This document shows, piece after piece, positions 7,939 to 16,167 of a DNA stretch of 41,363 bases. The notes below the pieces were generated by a model that had not been told where the DNA came from, did not search any database, and saw only the letters and a list, made by a program, of their open reading frames with translations. Every line of letters begins with the position of its first letter. Position 1 is the first letter of the stretch. Position numbers and translations under genes: made by a program. Location: positions 1 through 41,363 of the forward strand of contig CAIUTG010000183.1 of assembly GCA_903902035.1 (NCBI GenBank), read 5' to 3'. The stretch comes from an uncultured Curvibacter sp. (GTDB taxonomy: Bacteria; Pseudomonadota; Gammaproteobacteria; Burkholderiales; Burkholderiaceae_C).

Positions 7939-8820
7939 ATGGATGCCTCCACTTTTTTCATTCAGTGCTTGAACGCGGTGCAGTACGGCTTGCTGCTGTT
8001 CCTGATCGCGTCGGGACTGACCTTGATCTTTGGCATCATGGGCGTGATCAATCTCGCGCATGGCAGCTTTTACATGCTGGGGGCCTACATGGCTTATGCG
8101 CTGGCCCCGCTGGTGGCGAGCACGTTTGGCGGGGGCTTCTTTGCCACCCTGGGCGTCGGGGTGGCTTTGGCCGTGCTGCTGGGTTATGTGCTGGAATGGG
8201 CCTTCTTCAGCTTCTTGTATGAGCGCGAACACCTGCAGCAGGTGCTGATGACCTATGGCCTGATTTTGGTTTTTGAGGAAGTGCGCAGCCTGCTGGTGGG
8301 CGATGATGTCCACAGTGTCGAGGTGCCCTCGCTGCTGTCGGGCAGTTTGCCGCTGGGCGAATTGATGAGTTACCCGGTTTACCGTCTCTTCATCTCGGGC
8401 GCTTGCTTGTTGCTGGCCCTGGGCATGTACTGGGTGTTCAAGTACACCCGCTTGGGCATGATGATCCGCGCTGGCAGCGCCAACCGCGAGATGGTGCAGT
8501 CCTTGGGCATTGACATCCGATTTCTGAACCGGATTGTGTTCGCAGCGGGCCTGGCCATTGCGGTGTTCGCCGGCATGTTGGCCGCGCCGGTGTCTTCGGT
8601 CTATCCGGGCATGGGCGACACCGTGTTGATCATTTGCTTTGTGGTGGTGGTGATTGGGGGCATCGGCTCCATTCGCGGTGCCCTGCTGGCCGCGCTGTTG
8701 ATTGGGGTGGTGGACACCTTTGGCAAGGTGCTGTTGCCTCAAGCTGCCGGCGTCCTCGTGTATGTGTTGATGGCACTGATTTTGTTGTGCAAGCCCACGG
8801 GCCTGTTCAAAGCGGGCTGA
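7939..8820 (+). CDS. ABC transporter permease, LivH type
   Basis: A 293-residue inner-membrane permease with about eight hydrophobic segments. The motif GLTLIFGIMGVINLAHGSFYMLGAYMAY at the N-terminus and VVVIGGIGSIRGALLAALLIGVVDTFGK near the C-terminus are classic LivH signatures. It begins 14 bp after the binding-protein stop and is followed 18 bp later by the second permease. It would form the translocation channel together with the LivM-type partner. Substrate is presumed to be benzoate or another aromatic acid from its place in the box cluster. Confidence 0.9.
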   Translation: MDASTFFIQCLNAVQYGLLLFLIASGLTLIFGIMGVINLAHGSFYMLGAYMAYALAPLVASTFGGGFFATLGVGVALAVLLGYVLEWAFFSFLYEREHLQQVLMTYGLILVFEEVRSLLVGDDVHSVEVPSLLSGSLPLGELMSYPVYRLFISGACLLLALGMYWVFKYTRLGMMIRAGSANREMVQSLGIDIRFLNRIVFAAGLAIAVFAGMLAAPVSSVYPGMGDTVLIICFVVVVIGGIGSIRGALLAALLIGVVDTFGKVLLPQAAGVLVYVLMALILLCKPTGLFKAG

Positions 8821-8838
8821 ACCAGGGCAAGTCTTTTG

Positions 8839-9834
8839 ATGCAAACACCGGCCTCCAAACTCTTTGTGATCGCTGCCTTCTTGTTGTTGGCGGTGTTCCC
8901 CACATTTGCCGGCGCTTATGGGCTGGACTTTGTCACCAAGATCATGGTCTATGCCTTGTTCGCGCTGAGCCTCGAATTGTTGGTCGGCTCGGCCGGTTTG
9001 GTCTGTTTTGGACAAGCGGCCTTTTTTGGCTTGGGTGCCTATGCCACGGTCTGGTTCTCGCCTGAAAGCCATTCGGCCTCACTGGCCTGGCTGCTGCCTG
9101 CTTGCGTGGCGTTGGCTGAGGCTTATGCCCTGGTGGTGGGGGCGCTGTCGCTGCGAACGCAAGGCGTTTACTTCATCATGGTCACCCTGGCCTTTGGGCA
9201 AATGGCGTATTACATGGTGCACGACACCCCCTGGGGCGGCGGTAGCGACGGGATTTATCTCCTGTTCAAACCTGTCTTGGGAACTTGGCTTGATTTAGAC
9301 CATGCCACCACGCTTTACGGCTTCACTTGGACTTGCTTGTTGGCCGTCTTTGGCATGTTGGCACTCCTCAACCGATCCCGCTTTGGCCGGGCTTTGGCGG
9401 GTATTCGGGTCAATGCCCAACGCATGCGTGCCACGGGATTCTCGACCTACCCCTATCAACTCGCGGCCTTTACCTTGTCGGGTGGCATCGCTGGGTTGGC
9501 AGGTTTTCTCTTTGCGGTCAAGGATGGTTTTGTGAACCCCGAGCTGTTGAGTTGGCATCTGTCCGGCGCGGTGCTGATCATGGTGATCTTGGGCGGCATT
9601 GGTCAACTCAGGGGCGCCTTGTTGGGGGCGTTTGCCTTTGCTTTGTTGCAAGAGTTTTTCAAATCAGAAGCGATTTTCGGGCATTGGGCAAAGCACTGGC
9701 ACTTGGGCCTGGGGCTGAGCATCATGCTCAGCGTGATGGGGCTGCCGCGCGGCTTGGTGGGCGTGCCCGAACAAATCAAAAACCGCCTGAAAGGCAAGTC
9801 GGTGGCCGCCAGCGATGAGGGCACCCCCCCATGA
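8839..9834 (+). CDS. ABC transporter permease, LivM type
   Basis: A 331-residue membrane protein with hydrophobic segments and the LivM signatures AFFGLGAYATVWF, GVYFIMVTLAFGQMAYYM and MVILGGIGQLRGALLGAFAFALLQE. The first ATG (8839) is preferred over the TTG three bases earlier in the track. Its stop overlaps the start of the ATPase gene in an ATGA. It pairs with the LivH-type permease in the same operon and probably transports an aromatic acid. Confidence 0.9.
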   Translation: MQTPASKLFVIAAFLLLAVFPTFAGAYGLDFVTKIMVYALFALSLELLVGSAGLVCFGQAAFFGLGAYATVWFSPESHSASLAWLLPACVALAEAYALVVGALSLRTQGVYFIMVTLAFGQMAYYMVHDTPWGGGSDGIYLLFKPVLGTWLDLDHATTLYGFTWTCLLAVFGMLALLNRSRFGRALAGIRVNAQRMRATGFSTYPYQLAAFTLSGGIAGLAGFLFAVKDGFVNPELLSWHLSGAVLIMVILGGIGQLRGALLGAFAFALLQEFFKSEAIFGHWAKHWHLGLGLSIMLSVMGLPRGLVGVPEQIKNRLKGKSVAASDEGTPP

Positions 9835-10610
9835 CCACACACTCAAAACCGGTGCTGATGCGTGGACATCAAATCACCCGCCGCTGGGGCGGTTTGGTGG
9901 CCTTGAACCAAGTCTCCATCGAACTGGTGGCGGGCAGCCTGCATGCAGTGATTGGCACCAATGGCGCGGGCAAATCCACCTTGATCAACATTTTGTCAGG
10001 GGAGTTCCCCCCCTCGCAAGGTCGGGTTGAATTGCTGGGTCAAGACGTCACGCATTGGCCACAAGCGCAACGTGCGCGGGCCGGGCTGGGGCGCAGTTAT
10101 CAGCGCAACAACATCTACCCCCCTTTCAGTGTTTTTGAAAACTGTCGCTTGGCGGCCCAGGCGCAGGATCAAAAACCCTGGCTCTGGTGGCGCAGCGCCC
10201 AAAGCGCCGAACTCAGCCGAGTGCGCGCACAAGAAGTCATGGCGCGTTGCGGACTGACCGAATGGCAGGATTGGCCGGCCGGCCTTTTGTCACACGGCCA
10301 AAAACGCCAACTCGAAATCGCCATGTGTTTGGCGACCCATCCCCAGGTGCTGCTGCTCGACGAGCCCCTGGCCGGCATGGGGGCCGAAGAAACCGAGCGC
10401 ATGCTGACCCTGCTGACCCAGTTGAAAGCAGACCATGCCATTTTGTTGGTCGAGCACGACATGGACGCGGTGTTCCGCATCGCCGACCGGATCACGGTCA
10501 TGGTCAATGGCAGCGTGATTGCCAGCGATGTGCCGCCAGCCATTCGACAAAATCCCGCCGTGCAAACCGCCTACCTGGGTGACCCCGAACACGACGAGGC
10601 CGCCGCCTGA
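9831..10610 (+). CDS. ABC transporter ATPase, LivG type
   Basis: A 259-residue ATP-binding subunit. It has the Walker A GTNGAGKST (about residues 41-49), a signature region LLSHGQKRQLEIAM in which the usual LSGG is replaced by LSHG as in LivG proteins, Walker B VLLLDEPLAGMG and the H-loop LVEHDM. It overlaps the LivM-type gene by 4 bp (ATGA) and is followed after one base by the second ATPase. The two ATPases would power the benzoate-type importer. Confidence 0.9.
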   Translation: MTTHSKPVLMRGHQITRRWGGLVALNQVSIELVAGSLHAVIGTNGAGKSTLINILSGEFPPSQGRVELLGQDVTHWPQAQRARAGLGRSYQRNNIYPPFSVFENCRLAAQAQDQKPWLWWRSAQSAELSRVRAQEVMARCGLTEWQDWPAGLLSHGQKRQLEIAMCLATHPQVLLLDEPLAGMGAEETERMLTLLTQLKADHAILLVEHDMDAVFRIADRITVMVNGSVIASDVPPAIRQNPAVQTAYLGDPEHDEAAA

Positions 10611-10611
10611 A

Positions 10612-11349
10612 ATGCCTGCAACGATGTCGCACCCGATGCCCACTGAAACCCTCCTGGAAGCCACCCATTTGCATGCCTGGTATGGGTCCAGCCATGTGCT
10701 GCATGGTGTCAGCCTGCAGTTGGGGCGTGGCCAGACCCTGGGCCTGCTGGGTCGCAATGGCATGGGCAAAAGCACCCTGATTCGCACCCTGCTGGGCCAT
10801 GTGACGCAGCGGGAGGGGCAGATCGTTTTCTTTGGCCACGACCTGTCCCGCGCCAAGCCCCATGAAGTGGCGCGTGCGGGCGTGGCCTATGTGCCCGAAG
10901 GCCGAGGCGTTTTTCCCAACCTCACCGTGCGCGAAAACCTGGTCATGGCCGCCAAACCCCATTCAGTCAGGCAAGAGGACTGGACTCTGGATCGGGTGCT
11001 GACCACGTTTCCGCGCTTGCAAGAACGCTTGTCCCATCTGGGTGGACAGTTGTCCGGTGGCGAACAGCAGATGCTCTCGATTGGCCGAGCCCTCATGACC
11101 CACCCCAGTTTGCTCATCCTGGACGAGGCCACCGAAGGCCTGGCCCCCTTGATCGTGGCCGAGATTTGGCGCGTGATCGCTGAAATCCGCGCCAGCGGCA
11201 TGGCCATCCTCATCGTGGACCGCGATTACAAAAAAGTGCTGCGCCATGCCGACACCGCCGTGGTGCTGCAAAAAGGCCAGGTGGTGCTGCACGGTTCGGC
11301 GCAAAGGGTGGCCAGCAGCCCCGAACTGGCCGGTTTCCTGAGCCTTTGA
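10612..11349 (+). CDS. ABC transporter ATPase, LivF type
   Basis: A 245-residue ATP-binding subunit and the last gene of the box/transport operon. It shows Walker A GRNGMGKST, the LivF-like VPEGRGVFPNLTVRENL, the signature QLSGGEQQML and Walker B LLILDEATEGLAP. After Walker B the usual LVEQN of LivF is replaced by LIVDRDYKKVL, so the H-loop position carries no histidine. The ATG at 10612, immediately after the previous stop, is chosen; the ATGs at 10624 and 10636 are alternatives that would remove only a few residues. Confidence 0.88.
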   Translation: MPATMSHPMPTETLLEATHLHAWYGSSHVLHGVSLQLGRGQTLGLLGRNGMGKSTLIRTLLGHVTQREGQIVFFGHDLSRAKPHEVARAGVAYVPEGRGVFPNLTVRENLVMAAKPHSVRQEDWTLDRVLTTFPRLQERLSHLGGQLSGGEQQMLSIGRALMTHPSLLILDEATEGLAPLIVAEIWRVIAEIRASGMAILIVDRDYKKVLRHADTAVVLQKGQVVLHGSAQRVASSPELAGFLSL

Positions 11350-11351
11350 TT

Positions 11352-11398
11352 CAGGGCCTTTGTTTCAGAGTCCTTAAAATAGCGTCTTAAAGGGCCTG
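11352..11398. repeat. Imperfect inverted repeat in the gap before bioA
   Basis: CAGGGCCTTT (11352-11361) and AAAGGGCCTG (11389-11398) can pair over ten positions with one mismatch across a 27-nt loop. The loop holds TTAAAAT, a possible -10, but no matching -35. The repeat has no T-tract, so it is not a standard terminator. It might be a weak attenuator or an operator for the biotin genes, or chance. Confidence 0.3.
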
Positions 11399-11415
11399 CA
11401 AGCCAGGCTGAACCG

Positions 11416-12756
11416 ATGAGCGCTGCCCCAACTCCCTTCCAAAATCTTGCCGTCCGCAGCCTGGCTGCTGTCTGGCACCCCTGCACCCAAATGGCCCGCG
11501 CGGCGGTGGTGCCCCCCCTGGCCATTGCCCGGGGCGAAGGCCCCTGGTTGTTGGATGTTGAGGGACGTCGCTACTTTGACGCCAACAGTTCTTGGTGGGT
11601 CAATTTGTTTGGCCACTCCGACCCGGGCATTCACCAGGCCATCAAGGACCAGCTTGACCGCCTGCCCCATGTGATGTTGGCCGGTTGTACCCACGAGCCC
11701 GCGGTGACGCTGGCAGAAAAATTATCGGCCTTGACCCAAGGGGCTTTGGGCCACACTTTTTTTGCCAGTGACGGGGCCTCGGCGGTGGAAATCGCGCTCA
11801 AGATGAGCTTTCACAGTTGGAAAAACCAGGGTCTGGCGCAAAAAAAAGAATTTATCTGCCTGCGCAACGGCTACCACGGCGAAACCATAGGGGCCCTGGC
11901 AGTCACCGATGTGGCGATTTTTCGGGATGCCTATGAACCCTTGCTGATGCAAGCGCATCTGGTGGCCTCGCCCGACTCCCGACATGAGGGCTCCGAAGCG
12001 CTGGCGCTGGCCGATTTGCGGCGCACCCTGAGCCAACGCCAGGGCCAGGTGGCCGCGGTCATCCTGGAGCCGCTGGTGCAATGCGCGGCGGGCATGGTAA
12101 TGCACAGCCCCGCCTATTTGCGCAGCGTGCGGGCTTTGTGCGACGAGTTCGAGGTGCACCTGATTGCCGATGAAATTGCCGTGGGCTGTGGCCGCACAGG
12201 CACTTTTTTCGCCTGGGAACAAACCCATGAGGGCCTGTCGGGCGATCCCGTCAAACATTGGCCCGACTTCATCACCCTGTCCAAAGGCATCAGCGGCGGC
12301 ACCCTGCCCCTGTCCCTGGTCTTGAGCACCGAAGCCGTGTTTCAAAGCTTTTGGAGCGACGAGGTGGCACGCGGCTTTTTGCACTCGCATTCCTACACCG
12401 GCAACCCACTGGCCTGTGCCGCCGCCAATGCGGTGCTGGACCGCTTTGCCCAAGCCCAAGTGGTGGCACAAAATCAAATTCAGGCACAACACCTGCGCCA
12501 GGCCTTGGCGCCACTGGCCCAGGACCCCCGGGTGCAACATTGGCGCCAGCGCGGCATGGTGGTGGCTTTTGATGTGGTCGGCAAGCACGACCGTTTTGCC
12601 GAGCGCTTTCACCAAGCGGCGCGCCAACATGAGTTGCTGATTCGCCCGATTGGTCAAACGGTCTATGTGATGCCGCCTTATTTGATCGACGCGGCGACCG
12701 CGCAATTTTTGTTCGAGGGCATTCGGCGCAGTCTGAACGAGGTAGTGCATGGTTGA
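11416..12756 (+). CDS. bioA: Adenosylmethionine-8-amino-7-oxononanoate aminotransferase
   Basis: A 446-residue class III PLP aminotransferase that converts KAPA to DAPA with S-adenosylmethionine as amino donor in biotin synthesis. It starts MSAAPTPFQNLAVRSLAAVWHPCTQM; the WHPCTQM motif is diagnostic of BioA. Others are DANSSWWVNLFGH, FFASDGASAVEIALKM, NGYHGETIGAL, IADEIAVGCGRTG and the PLP lysine Lys290 in TLSKGISGGTLPLS. Its 3' end overlaps bioF by 8 bp. It heads a bioA-bioF-bioD cluster. bioB is not in the window. Confidence 0.96.
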   Translation: MSAAPTPFQNLAVRSLAAVWHPCTQMARAAVVPPLAIARGEGPWLLDVEGRRYFDANSSWWVNLFGHSDPGIHQAIKDQLDRLPHVMLAGCTHEPAVTLAEKLSALTQGALGHTFFASDGASAVEIALKMSFHSWKNQGLAQKKEFICLRNGYHGETIGALAVTDVAIFRDAYEPLLMQAHLVASPDSRHEGSEALALADLRRTLSQRQGQVAAVILEPLVQCAAGMVMHSPAYLRSVRALCDEFEVHLIADEIAVGCGRTGTFFAWEQTHEGLSGDPVKHWPDFITLSKGISGGTLPLSLVLSTEAVFQSFWSDEVARGFLHSHSYTGNPLACAAANAVLDRFAQAQVVAQNQIQAQHLRQALAPLAQDPRVQHWRQRGMVVAFDVVGKHDRFAERFHQAARQHELLIRPIGQTVYVMPPYLIDAATAQFLFEGIRRSLNEVVHG

Positions 12757-14017
12757 CGAAATCTCTTCCCTGTTAAACCCCTTCAAAACCAAACTGCAAA
12801 CCCTGGCAGACCAGCAGTTGATTCGGGTGCTGCGCGCGGCCGAAACGGGCACCGCCCCACACCAGCGGGTGCACAGCGGCCAGCACCAAGACCCGCACAC
12901 CAGCCAAGACTTGCTGATGTTTTGCTCCAACGACTACCTGGGCTTGGCGGCCCATCCCGACATCGCAGCGGCCTTGATCGAGGGCGTGGATTTGTACGGC
13001 GCTGGCTCGGGTTCTTCGCACCTCATCAGCGGTCACTCGGTCGCCCACCAGGCCTTGGAAGCGGCCTTGGCCGCCTGGGTACAGCCCCAAATCCCGCAGG
13101 CCCAAGCGCTTTATTTTTGCACCGGCTACATGGCCAATCTGGCAGTGATTTCGGCTTTGGCCGATGAGCACACCGCCATTTTTTCGGAAGCCTTGAACCA
13201 TGCTTCCTTGATCGATGGGATTCGCCTGGCGCGGGCCAAGGGGGCCCAGATGCACCGTTACCCCCACCTGGATTTGGCCACCCTTGCCGAGCAATTGGCG
13301 CAGAGCCCAGCGGCGGTCAAACTCATCGTCACCGATGCCGTCTTCAGCATGGATGGCGAATTGGCGCCTTTGGCTGATTTGTTGGCGCTGGCAGAACAAC
13401 ACCAGGCCTGGCTGGTGGTGGACGATGCCCACGGCTTCGGCGTGCTGGGCCCCAACGGACAAGGCACGCTGGCGCATTTTGGCTGTCGCAGCCAGCGCCT
13501 GATTTTGGTCGGCACCCTGGGCAAGGCCGCCGGTGTGGCCGGGGCCTTTGTGGCGGCGCATCCCACCCTCATTCAATTTCTGATTCAAACCGCCCGCCCC
13601 TACATCTTCACCACCGCCGCGCCGCCTGCTGTGGCCCATGCCCTGTTGACCAGCCTGGCGCTGATGCAAGACGAGCGCGGCCAAGCCCGACGCGAACAGT
13701 TGAGGCGCCTGCAAACCCAGTGGCAAACCGGGATGCGCGCGCTCCTGGCACGCCGACCCGATCTTGGCTGGACCCTGATCGACAGCCCCACCCCCATCCA
13801 ACCCCTGGTGGTGGGTGACAACGCCACCGCACTGGCGCTGGCCGCTGGTTTGGAAAAACGTGGCATCCGGGTGCCTGCCATCCGCCCCCCCACCGTGCCG
13901 GCGGGCACCGCCCGCCTGCGCGTGACCCTGTGTGGCAGCCACACCGAAGCCGATGTGGCCCAGTTGCTGGCGGCCTTGGAAGCCGAAGCCAACGGACAAG
14001 CAAATTCGCCAACATGA
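12749..14017 (+). CDS. bioF: 8-amino-7-oxononanoate synthase
   Basis: A 422-residue alpha-oxoamine synthase that condenses pimeloyl-thioester with alanine to KAPA. The motifs CSNDYLGLAAHPD, GAGSGSSHLISGH, VTDAVFSMDGELAPL, VVDDAHGFGVLG and Lys259 in GTLGKAAGVAGAF (PLP lysine) are those of BioF. It is slightly longer than the usual 380-400 residues because of an insert around residues 30-50 (ETGTAPHQRVHSGQHQDPHTSQD). It overlaps both bioA (8 bp) and the bioD-purN gene (4 bp, ATGA), so all three are translationally coupled. Confidence 0.95.
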   Translation: MVDEISSLLNPFKTKLQTLADQQLIRVLRAAETGTAPHQRVHSGQHQDPHTSQDLLMFCSNDYLGLAAHPDIAAALIEGVDLYGAGSGSSHLISGHSVAHQALEAALAAWVQPQIPQAQALYFCTGYMANLAVISALADEHTAIFSEALNHASLIDGIRLARAKGAQMHRYPHLDLATLAEQLAQSPAAVKLIVTDAVFSMDGELAPLADLLALAEQHQAWLVVDDAHGFGVLGPNGQGTLAHFGCRSQRLILVGTLGKAAGVAGAFVAAHPTLIQFLIQTARPYIFTTAAPPAVAHALLTSLALMQDERGQARREQLRRLQTQWQTGMRALLARRPDLGWTLIDSPTPIQPLVVGDNATALALAAGLEKRGIRVPAIRPPTVPAGTARLRVTLCGSHTEADVAQLLAALEAEANGQANSPT

Positions 14018-15333
14018 CCCCTGCCTTCTCTGGATTTTTCATCACCGGCACCGACACCGAAATCGGCAAAACCGCCCTCACTGCGGCCCTCACCCATTTG
14101 CTGGGCCAAAGCGGTCGGCGCGCGGTCGCCATCAAACCGATTGCAGCGGGCCTGGAACAGGTGGATGGCCGCTGGGTCAACGACGATGTGCAACGCCTGC
14201 GTGCAGCCAGCAACATCGAAGTGCAAGACCAGGAGGTCGGCCCGCTGCAACTGCGCCATGCCTGTGCCCCGCACATCGCCGCCGTCTTGGAAAACGTGGC
14301 GATTGACCGCCAAGCCTTGCTGGCCGAGGTTCGGCGCACAGCGGCCAAGGCCGAGGTCAGTGTGGTGGAAGGGGTGGGCGGGTTTTGTGTGCCGCTGGTA
14401 GAGGGAGCGTCCCCCTGGGACAGCGCCGACCTGGCCGTGGACTTGGCCTTGCCGGTGGTGCTGGTGGTGGGCATGCGCTTGGGCTGCATCAACCATGCGC
14501 TGTTGAGCGCCGAGGCGATTCGCGCCCGGGGTCTGAAATTGGTGGCCTGGGTGGCCAACCAGGTGGATCCGAACATGGGCCATGCCGACGCCAACTTTGC
14601 CACTCTGAGTCAAAGGCTGCAAGCCCCCTGCTGGGGTCGGGTGCCCTTTTTGCTCCAAGCCGACCCGGCCCACATTGCGCCTTATTTGAATGCGCCAGCG
14701 GTGCTCCAGGAATTGGTGGCCCATCCGGCTCCGAGCCCACGCCAAAACATCGTCATTCTGATTTCGGGTTCGGGCTCGAACATGCAGGCCATTGCCGAAA
14801 CCGCACAGACCGAACAATGGGCCCAGCGCCACGGCATCCAGATTGCGGCGGTGATCAGCAACCGGGCCGACGCAGCGGGCCTGCCAATCGCCAAGCGCCT
14901 GGGCCTGCACACCGAGGTCTTGCCGCACACGCAGTTTGCATCACGCACCGATTTCGATGCCGCTTTGCGCCAATTGATCGACCGTTTTGCCCCCGATCTG
15001 GTGGTGCTGGCGGGCTTCATGCGGGTGCTCACGCCCGAGTTTGTGCAGCACTATGCGGGTCGGCTGATCAACATTCATCCCTCCTTATTGCCCGCTTTCC
15101 CTGGCTTGAACACCCACCAGCGTGCCATTGAAGCAGGCTGCAAAGTCGCCGGGGCCACGGTGCATGAGGTCAGTGTGGAGGTGGACCAGGGCCACATCCT
15201 GGCCCAGACCGTGGTGCCCGTCTTGCCCGATGACGACGCCGAGACTTTGGCGCAACGCGTGCTGGCTGCCGAACACCGGCTTTACCCAACCGCAGTGCGC
15301 CAAAAACTCAGCCAAAAACTCAGCCAAAATTGA
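14014..15333 (+). CDS. Dethiobiotin synthetase BioD fused to phosphoribosylglycinamide formyltransferase PurN
   Basis: One uninterrupted 439-residue reading frame containing two enzymes. Residues 1 to about 232 are BioD: P-loop GTDTEIGKT at 11-19, AIKPIAAGLE, VVEGVGGFCVPL and WVANQVDP. Residues about 245-439 are PurN: NIVILISGSGSNMQAI, INIHPSLLPAFPGLNTHQRAIE (catalytic Asn353 and His355) and VEVDQGHILAQ (Asp391). The PurN part has the usual full length, and no ATG lies where free PurN would begin; only in-frame TTG (14713) or GTG (14716) could restart translation. BioD closes biotin's ureido ring using ATP and CO2; PurN formylates GAR in purine synthesis. The ATG overlaps the bioF stop. The 3' end overlaps the convergent DODA gene by 14 bp. 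Confidence 0.92.
   Translation: MTPAFSGFFITGTDTEIGKTALTAALTHLLGQSGRRAVAIKPIAAGLEQVDGRWVNDDVQRLRAASNIEVQDQEVGPLQLRHACAPHIAAVLENVAIDRQALLAEVRRTAAKAEVSVVEGVGGFCVPLVEGASPWDSADLAVDLALPVVLVVGMRLGCINHALLSAEAIRARGLKLVAWVANQVDPNMGHADANFATLSQRLQAPCWGRVPFLLQADPAHIAPYLNAPAVLQELVAHPAPSPRQNIVILISGSGSNMQAIAETAQTEQWAQRHGIQIAAVISNRADAAGLPIAKRLGLHTEVLPHTQFASRTDFDAALRQLIDRFAPDLVVLAGFMRVLTPEFVQHYAGRLINIHPSLLPAFPGLNTHQRAIEAGCKVAGATVHEVSVEVDQGHILAQTVVPVLPDDDAETLAQRVLAAEHRLYPTAVRQKLSQKLSQN
15301..15324 (+). repeat. Tandem 12-bp duplication at the end of bioD-purN
   Basis: CAAAAACTCAGC occurs twice in a row and is followed by a partial third copy (CAAAAT). In the fusion gene it encodes QKLSQKLSQN at the very C-terminus. 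The stop codon of the convergent dioxygenase gene lies in the second copy, so the duplication shapes the ends of both genes. Confidence 0.85.
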
Positions 15334-16141
15334 AGCCAGACACGCGGGTTTCCAACACCCGGTCCGTGAACACCTTGCGTCCCAAGTCTTGGCCGGCAGC
15401 GCCAGCCACCACCATCAAGGGCAGCAGGTGTTCTTCTGCCCTGGGCGGGTGGCACCAGCGCGCCATCGGCGCTTGTGCCCAATCGATCAGGGCCTGATTG
15501 CGCTCAGGCACAGGGGAGGCCATTGCCTGGGTTAACCAATCGTCAAACGCATCGGAAATGGGGCCGAAACGCGGGTCACGGTAGCCCCGCATGTTGTGGA
15601 AACTCATGCCACTGCCGATGATCAAAATGCCTTCATCGCGCAAGCTCGCCAAGCTTCGCCCCAGTTGCAAATGGGCGGCCGGGTCCAGGCTTTTCAGCAA
15701 GGAAACCTGCACCACCGGAATGTCTGCCGCAGGGAACATCAGCATCATGGGAATGAACATGCCGTGGTCAAAACCCCGGTTGGGGTTGGGGTGCGAGGCC
15801 TGACCGGCCTGGGCCAACAAAGTCTCAACACGGGCGGCCAGTTCCGGCGAGCCCGGTGCGGGGTAGGTCAGCTCATAGGTGTGGGGCGGAAAACCATAGT
15901 AATCAAACAGCAGCTCAGGCCTGACCCCATTCATCACGCCCACATCGGACTCCAGCCAATGGGCCGAGACCATGACGATGCCCCGAGGCTTGGCGGGCAA
16001 AGTGGCGGCCTGGGATTTCAGGTAGTCGGCCATGCGGTCCCAAGTGTCTGGCGGGCTGTATTCCATGAAAAAGCAGGGGCCACCCCCATGCGGGATGTAC
16101 CAGGTGGGCATGCGAAGCGAGGGCGATGTGACGGTGTTCAT
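15320..16141 (-). CDS. DODA-type extradiol ring-opening dioxygenase (LigB superfamily, YgiD-like)
   Basis: A 273-residue class III extradiol dioxygenase of the 4,5-DOPA dioxygenase group. The likely metal ligands are the histidines in WYIPHGGGPCFF and SAHWLE, with further conserved His in RGFDHGMFIPM and SGMSFHNMRGY. The ATG at 16141 (AAGG 8 nt upstream) is preferred to the TTG at 16171 in the track. It is the last gene of a same-strand run (ligA, ligB, exonuclease, DUF294) and overlaps the convergent bioD-purN gene by 14 bp. Its natural substrate is unknown; a catecholic compound is expected from the family. Confidence 0.88.
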   Translation of the reverse strand: MNTVTSPSLRMPTWYIPHGGGPCFFMEYSPPDTWDRMADYLKSQAATLPAKPRGIVMVSAHWLESDVGVMNGVRPELLFDYYGFPPHTYELTYPAPGSPELAARVETLLAQAGQASHPNPNRGFDHGMFIPMMLMFPAADIPVVQVSLLKSLDPAAHLQLGRSLASLRDEGILIIGSGMSFHNMRGYRDPRFGPISDAFDDWLTQAMASPVPERNQALIDWAQAPMARWCHPPRAEEHLLPLMVVAGAAGQDLGRKVFTDRVLETRVSGFNFG

Positions 16142-16167
16142 GCCATCTACCTTAGCCGCCAGGCGGC

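Noticed and set aside
11346-11380. Possible bioA promoter TTGATT ... TAAAAT
   Set aside because: The spacer is 23 nt, too long for a normal sigma70 promoter; bioA may be served by read-through or another element.
13600-14928. 442-residue minus-strand ORF over bioF and bioD-purN
   Set aside because: Shadow of two well-supported genes; no motifs of its own.
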